The position numbers and the translations under genes were made by a program. The notes beneath the pieces are model-generated. The model had not been told where the DNA came from. It made no database searches and saw only the letters and a program-made list of their open reading frames with translations. This document shows, in pieces, positions 5,560-7,366 of a DNA stretch of 7,366 bases (positions are counted from its first letter, which is position 1; every line of letters begins with the position of its first letter). This DNA is from Nostoc cf. edaphicum LEGE 07299. GTDB taxonomy: Bacteria > Cyanobacteriota > Cyanobacteriia > Cyanobacteriales > Nostocaceae. Where the stretch lies: positions 1 through 7,366 of the forward strand of contig NZ_JADEXF010000153.1 in the NCBI RefSeq assembly GCF_015207245.1, written 5' to 3'.

Positions 5560-6189
5560 ATGTCCAAAGGCGAAGAAACAAAAAGTAGAATTCTCCACCA
5601 AGCAGCCGAACTGTTTAACCAACAGGGATATGCAGGCTCATCAATGTCAGACATCATGCGTGTTACGGGATTGCAGAAAGGAGGAATTTACAATCACTTC
5701 CAAAGCAAAGATGATCTCGCGCTACAGGCTTTTGATTTTGCGATCGCTCGCATTAAGCAGCATACTAGATTTGCATTACGAAGCAAACACCAGGCAGTAG
5801 AGCGTCTGCAAGCAATCATTGGAGTATTTAGTAGCTTCGCAGAAAATCCACCGATTAAAGGAGGGTGTCCACTGCTGAATACTGCTGTGGAAAGTGATGA
5901 TGCTCATCCGGCGTTGCGAGAACGTGCTCAACAAGCGATGAACTCTTGGCTGCATCTAATTTGTCGAATTATTGAAAAAGGAATTGAAAAGGGTGAAATT
6001 AGCTCTGAAGTGAGTGCTGATGAAATCGCTACCATCATAATCGCAACGCTGGAAGGAGGCATAATGATGAGCAAGCTATATGGAGATTCAATTCATATCC
6101 ATAGGGTAATTAATCACCTGAATCAATACTTGGAAACTTCTCTTTCATTAAACAGACCGGGCAGTATTAAAAAATATCAAGATAAATAA
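5560..6189 (+). CDS. TetR/AcrR-family transcriptional repressor
   Basis: The 209-residue protein has a typical TetR N-terminal DNA-binding domain (about 7-53), with the helix-turn-helix at 28-47 (SMSDIMRVTGLQKGGIYNHF) followed by SKDDL. The rest (about 65-195) is a helical ligand-binding and dimerisation domain containing GGCPLLNTAVESDDAHP (106-122), a pattern found in the AcrR-like group near YxaF/LmrA-type regulators. Such proteins normally repress nearby genes until a small hydrophobic ligand binds; the ligand cannot be told from sequence. ATG at 5560 places the helix-turn-helix at the usual distance from the N terminus, although no Shine-Dalgarno site is seen. Its stop overlaps the start of the thioesterase gene (TAATG), so the two are one operon and the thioesterase substrate or product is a candidate effector. 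A GCGATCGC octamer lies at 5740. Confidence 0.92.
   Translation: MSKGEETKSRILHQAAELFNQQGYAGSSMSDIMRVTGLQKGGIYNHFQSKDDLALQAFDFAIARIKQHTRFALRSKHQAVERLQAIIGVFSSFAENPPIKGGCPLLNTAVESDDAHPALRERAQQAMNSWLHLICRIIEKGIEKGEISSEVSADEIATIIIATLEGGIMMSKLYGDSIHIHRVINHLNQYLETSLSLNRPGSIKKYQDK
5740..5747. repeat. HIP1 octamer GCGATCGC
   Basis: Third perfect copy, inside the TetR gene. It suggests that this gene has resided in a cyanobacterial genome for some time rather than being a very recent arrival. Confidence 0.9.
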
Positions 6190-6632
6190 TGCTAGTAAAT
6201 AACAACTTACACAGACCATTCGAAGTAGTATTAGCAATTCCTGTCAAAACATACGACATTGATTTTATGGGAATTGTAAGTAATATTGTGTATATCAGAT
6301 GGCTAGAGGATTTACGTCTAAAGTTTTTAGATGAACATTGGCAACTCAATCAACAAATTGAGCAAGGATATACACCAATTCTAGCTGGGACTGAAATTGA
6401 ATATAAACGTCCAATAAAGATGATTGATCGAGTGATTGGACGTTTATGGTTGAGTGGTTTAGGACGCTTAAAGTGGACTGTGCAAGCTGAAATTTTATCT
6501 AACAATGAGTTAGCAGCAGTGGCTAGCCAGAAGGGTGGTTTTGTCAGTTTGCAAAATAATCGTCTTATTCCTATTCCAGAGGAATTACAAAAAAGATATT
6601 TACAGTATCAACAAGGGATTCAGAAAATTTAA
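6189..6632 (+). CDS. Hotdog-fold acyl-CoA thioesterase (4HBT/YbgC type)
   Basis: The 147-residue protein matches single-domain hotdog thioesterases, which hydrolyse acyl- or aroyl-CoA thioesters. The hallmark segment is YDIDFMGIVSNIVYIRWLED (22-41). Asp25 aligns with catalytic Asp17 of Pseudomonas 4-hydroxybenzoyl-CoA thioesterase (GDCDPAGIV), and Asn32, Tyr35 and Glu40 fit the family pattern DxDxxGHVxNxxYxxxxE with Ile-Val replacing His-Val. The following strands (TEIEYKRPIKMIDRVIGRLW, 67-86) complete the fold. Length is normal for the family and the protein is cytoplasmic. The substrate is open: fatty acyl, aromatic, or the dihydroxynaphthoyl-CoA of phylloquinone synthesis are all handled by relatives. 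Its ATG shares one base with the repressor stop codon, implying translational coupling and control by the same TetR protein. Confidence 0.88.
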   Translation: MLVNNNLHRPFEVVLAIPVKTYDIDFMGIVSNIVYIRWLEDLRLKFLDEHWQLNQQIEQGYTPILAGTEIEYKRPIKMIDRVIGRLWLSGLGRLKWTVQAEILSNNELAAVASQKGGFVSLQNNRLIPIPEELQKRYLQYQQGIQKI

Positions 6633-6670
6633 TAATTAGGAATGCTTCGATTTTTTTTGATTTTTTACAG

Positions 6671-6684
6671 ACTGTTCGGTTTGT
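6671..6684. promoter_or_regulatory. Second putative TetR operator, downstream of the thioesterase gene
   Basis: ACTGTTCGGTTTGT matches the site at 5479-5492 in 11 of 14 positions, including the core TTCGGT. It lies 39 bases past the thioesterase stop, on the same strand orientation, immediately before a promoter-like sequence. Its presence suggests that a further regulated gene once followed or follows beyond the repeats. Confidence 0.4.
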
Positions 6685-6713
6685 TTGTGTGTAAACATAA
6701 TCTGGACTATGAT
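6685..6713 (+). promoter_or_regulatory. Promoter-like sequence without a supported gene
   Basis: TTGTGT (4 of 6 bases of the -35 consensus) and TATGAT (6708-6713, 5 of 6 of the -10) have an ideal 17-base spacing. The first ATG downstream (6725) opens a frame of only 15 residues that stops inside the following repeat. Confidence 0.35.
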
Positions 6714-6743
6714 ACCGATTATTCATGAGTATGCGAAATAACC

Positions 6744-6850
6744 CCACTGCCTGTGGCACCTCTCCTTGGTAAGAGCAGATGGGGAGGGGGTCAATCTAAA
6801 TACTTACTAATTTCTTGATGGTTCTCCTTAATCCCGCTCTCTGTAAGGGG
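6744..6850. repeat. GC-skewed palindromic repeat remnants
   Basis: Two imperfect hairpins of a kind common between cyanobacterial genes lie here: ACCTCTCC...GGGGAGGGGGT (6758-6791, pairing partly through G-U) and CCCGCTCTCTGTAAGGGGGG (starting near 6833). A small CCAC/GTGG hairpin (6744-6756) precedes them. No coding content is visible. Confidence 0.4.
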
Positions 6851-6853
6851 GGC

Positions 6854-6975
6854 TAGCGTGTACACACAAGTCGAAAAAGCTCGATTTCTTATTGTCTTCT
6901 CATTGCCATCCAGAGTATTGGAAGGAGAAAAAGCTCATCAAGCTTGGGTTTTTAGGACTTGTGTGTGTACCGTAG
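6854..6975. repeat. MITE-like element with imperfect terminal inverted repeats, about 120 bp
   Basis: The left arm TAGCGTGTACACACAAGTC (6854-6872) faces the right arm GACTTGTGTGTGTACCGTAG (6956-6975). Thirteen bases, GTACACACAAGTC, match the complement of the right arm except for one extra GT there, and the outer CG-TAG ends also nearly pair. Inside, AAAAAGCTC occurs twice (near 6875 and 6929). The plus-strand frame opening at GTG 6858 (79 residues) begins within the left arm, has cysteine- and lysine-rich content with no recognisable domain, and is probably not a gene. Confidence 0.55.
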
Positions 6976-7366
6976 ACAAGTGGCGAGTGGAGACGAAGTG
7001 TAGCTTAAACTCTTTGGAGTTATTCGGGTTTAAGAAGCAATCAAGCGGACATGATATAAAAAGTCAAATATTCACAAATATTGTGTTGAGTGGGTAAACA
7101 GCCAACTTTTTTATTGTCGATCTCGTAAATATACGGGAACTTCTTGTTCTAAGTTTTGGTCACTTTATGTCACTTTGAACAGCAAGGCGGTTCTGACTCC
7201 AATCGACTAGGTATAGTCCAACTCAGGCATTGCAGTTTTATATGTCGTCCAATTTAACTGACCCTAACTCTTCGGTAAACCACTGTACCCATCAAAAGGT
7301 ATGTACAAATGCTGTTATCCATTGTCAGCTTTTCCTGAATTGTCCTTATATATACAATAATTACAC
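6976..7366. other. Non-coding end of the window
   Basis: No gene is supported. Visible structures are a hairpin CTTAAAC/GTTTAAG (7004-7010 and 7028-7034) containing an inner AACTC-TTTG-GAGTT hairpin (7008-7021), a CACAA-ATA-TTGTG hairpin (7073-7085), and the direct repeat GTCACTTT spaced by exactly 10 bases (7159 and 7169). AT-rich sequence runs to the end. Confidence 0.4.

Noticed and set aside
6858..7097. 79-residue frame from GTG
   Set aside because: The start is inside the inverted repeat arm, there is no ribosome binding site, and the product resembles no protein family.
7304..7350. TGTACA followed by two ATTGTC-like motifs, recalling ends of cyanobacterial Tn7-like CRISPR-associated transposons
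   Set aside because: Only the 6-base TGTACA and two short motifs match; the spaced repeats are absent and no transposon gene or CRISPR array is in the window.

Overview
The window looks like a piece of a filamentous, Nostoc-like cyanobacterial chromosome. The grounds are three copies of the cyanobacterial octamer GCGATCGC (2554, 3062, 5740), AT-rich intergenic stretches with several short hairpin repeats, and compact genes that mostly lack strong Shine-Dalgarno sites. The genus is inferred; no rRNA or other marker gene is present.

Layout. Positions 1-1281 are mostly non-coding. They hold a 12-bp tandem repeat, one convincing small membrane-protein gene on the minus strand (235-405) whose reading frame stays open upstream of its only ATG, two hairpin repeats (975-1060 and 1208-1270), and possible gene debris. 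Positions 1282-3858 are a tight plus-strand operon: an M24 (creatinase/aminopeptidase P fold) protein lacking most metal ligands, a complete galactokinase (galK), and a small cupin that overlaps the galK end. Two independent plus-strand genes follow: a 122-residue exported protein of unknown function (4161-4529) with an excellent ribosome binding site, and a GFA/CENP-V family zinc protein (4658-5089). A long non-coding stretch leads to a TetR-family repressor (5560-6189) and a hotdog thioesterase (6189-6632) sharing an overlapping TAATG junction. The last 730 bases hold a second copy of the putative TetR operator, a promoter-like sequence and repeats, but no gene I can support.

How the genes work together. 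GalK phosphorylates galactose into the Leloir pathway; the roles of its M24 and cupin neighbours are not known from sequence. The TetR/thioesterase pair looks autoregulated: a -35/-10 promoter at 5443-5472 is followed at once by a TTCGGTCGGT-type site, and an 11/14 match to that site recurs at 6671-6684 just after the thioesterase gene, beside another promoter-like sequence. The expected target gene there is missing and repeats occupy its place.

I saw no tRNA, rRNA, CRISPR array, intact insertion sequence or phage gene. Nothing here is clearly a new biological system. The leads most worth checking are the small membrane protein with its possible frameshift at an A8 run, the M24 pseudoenzyme linked to galK, and the orphan second TetR operator.
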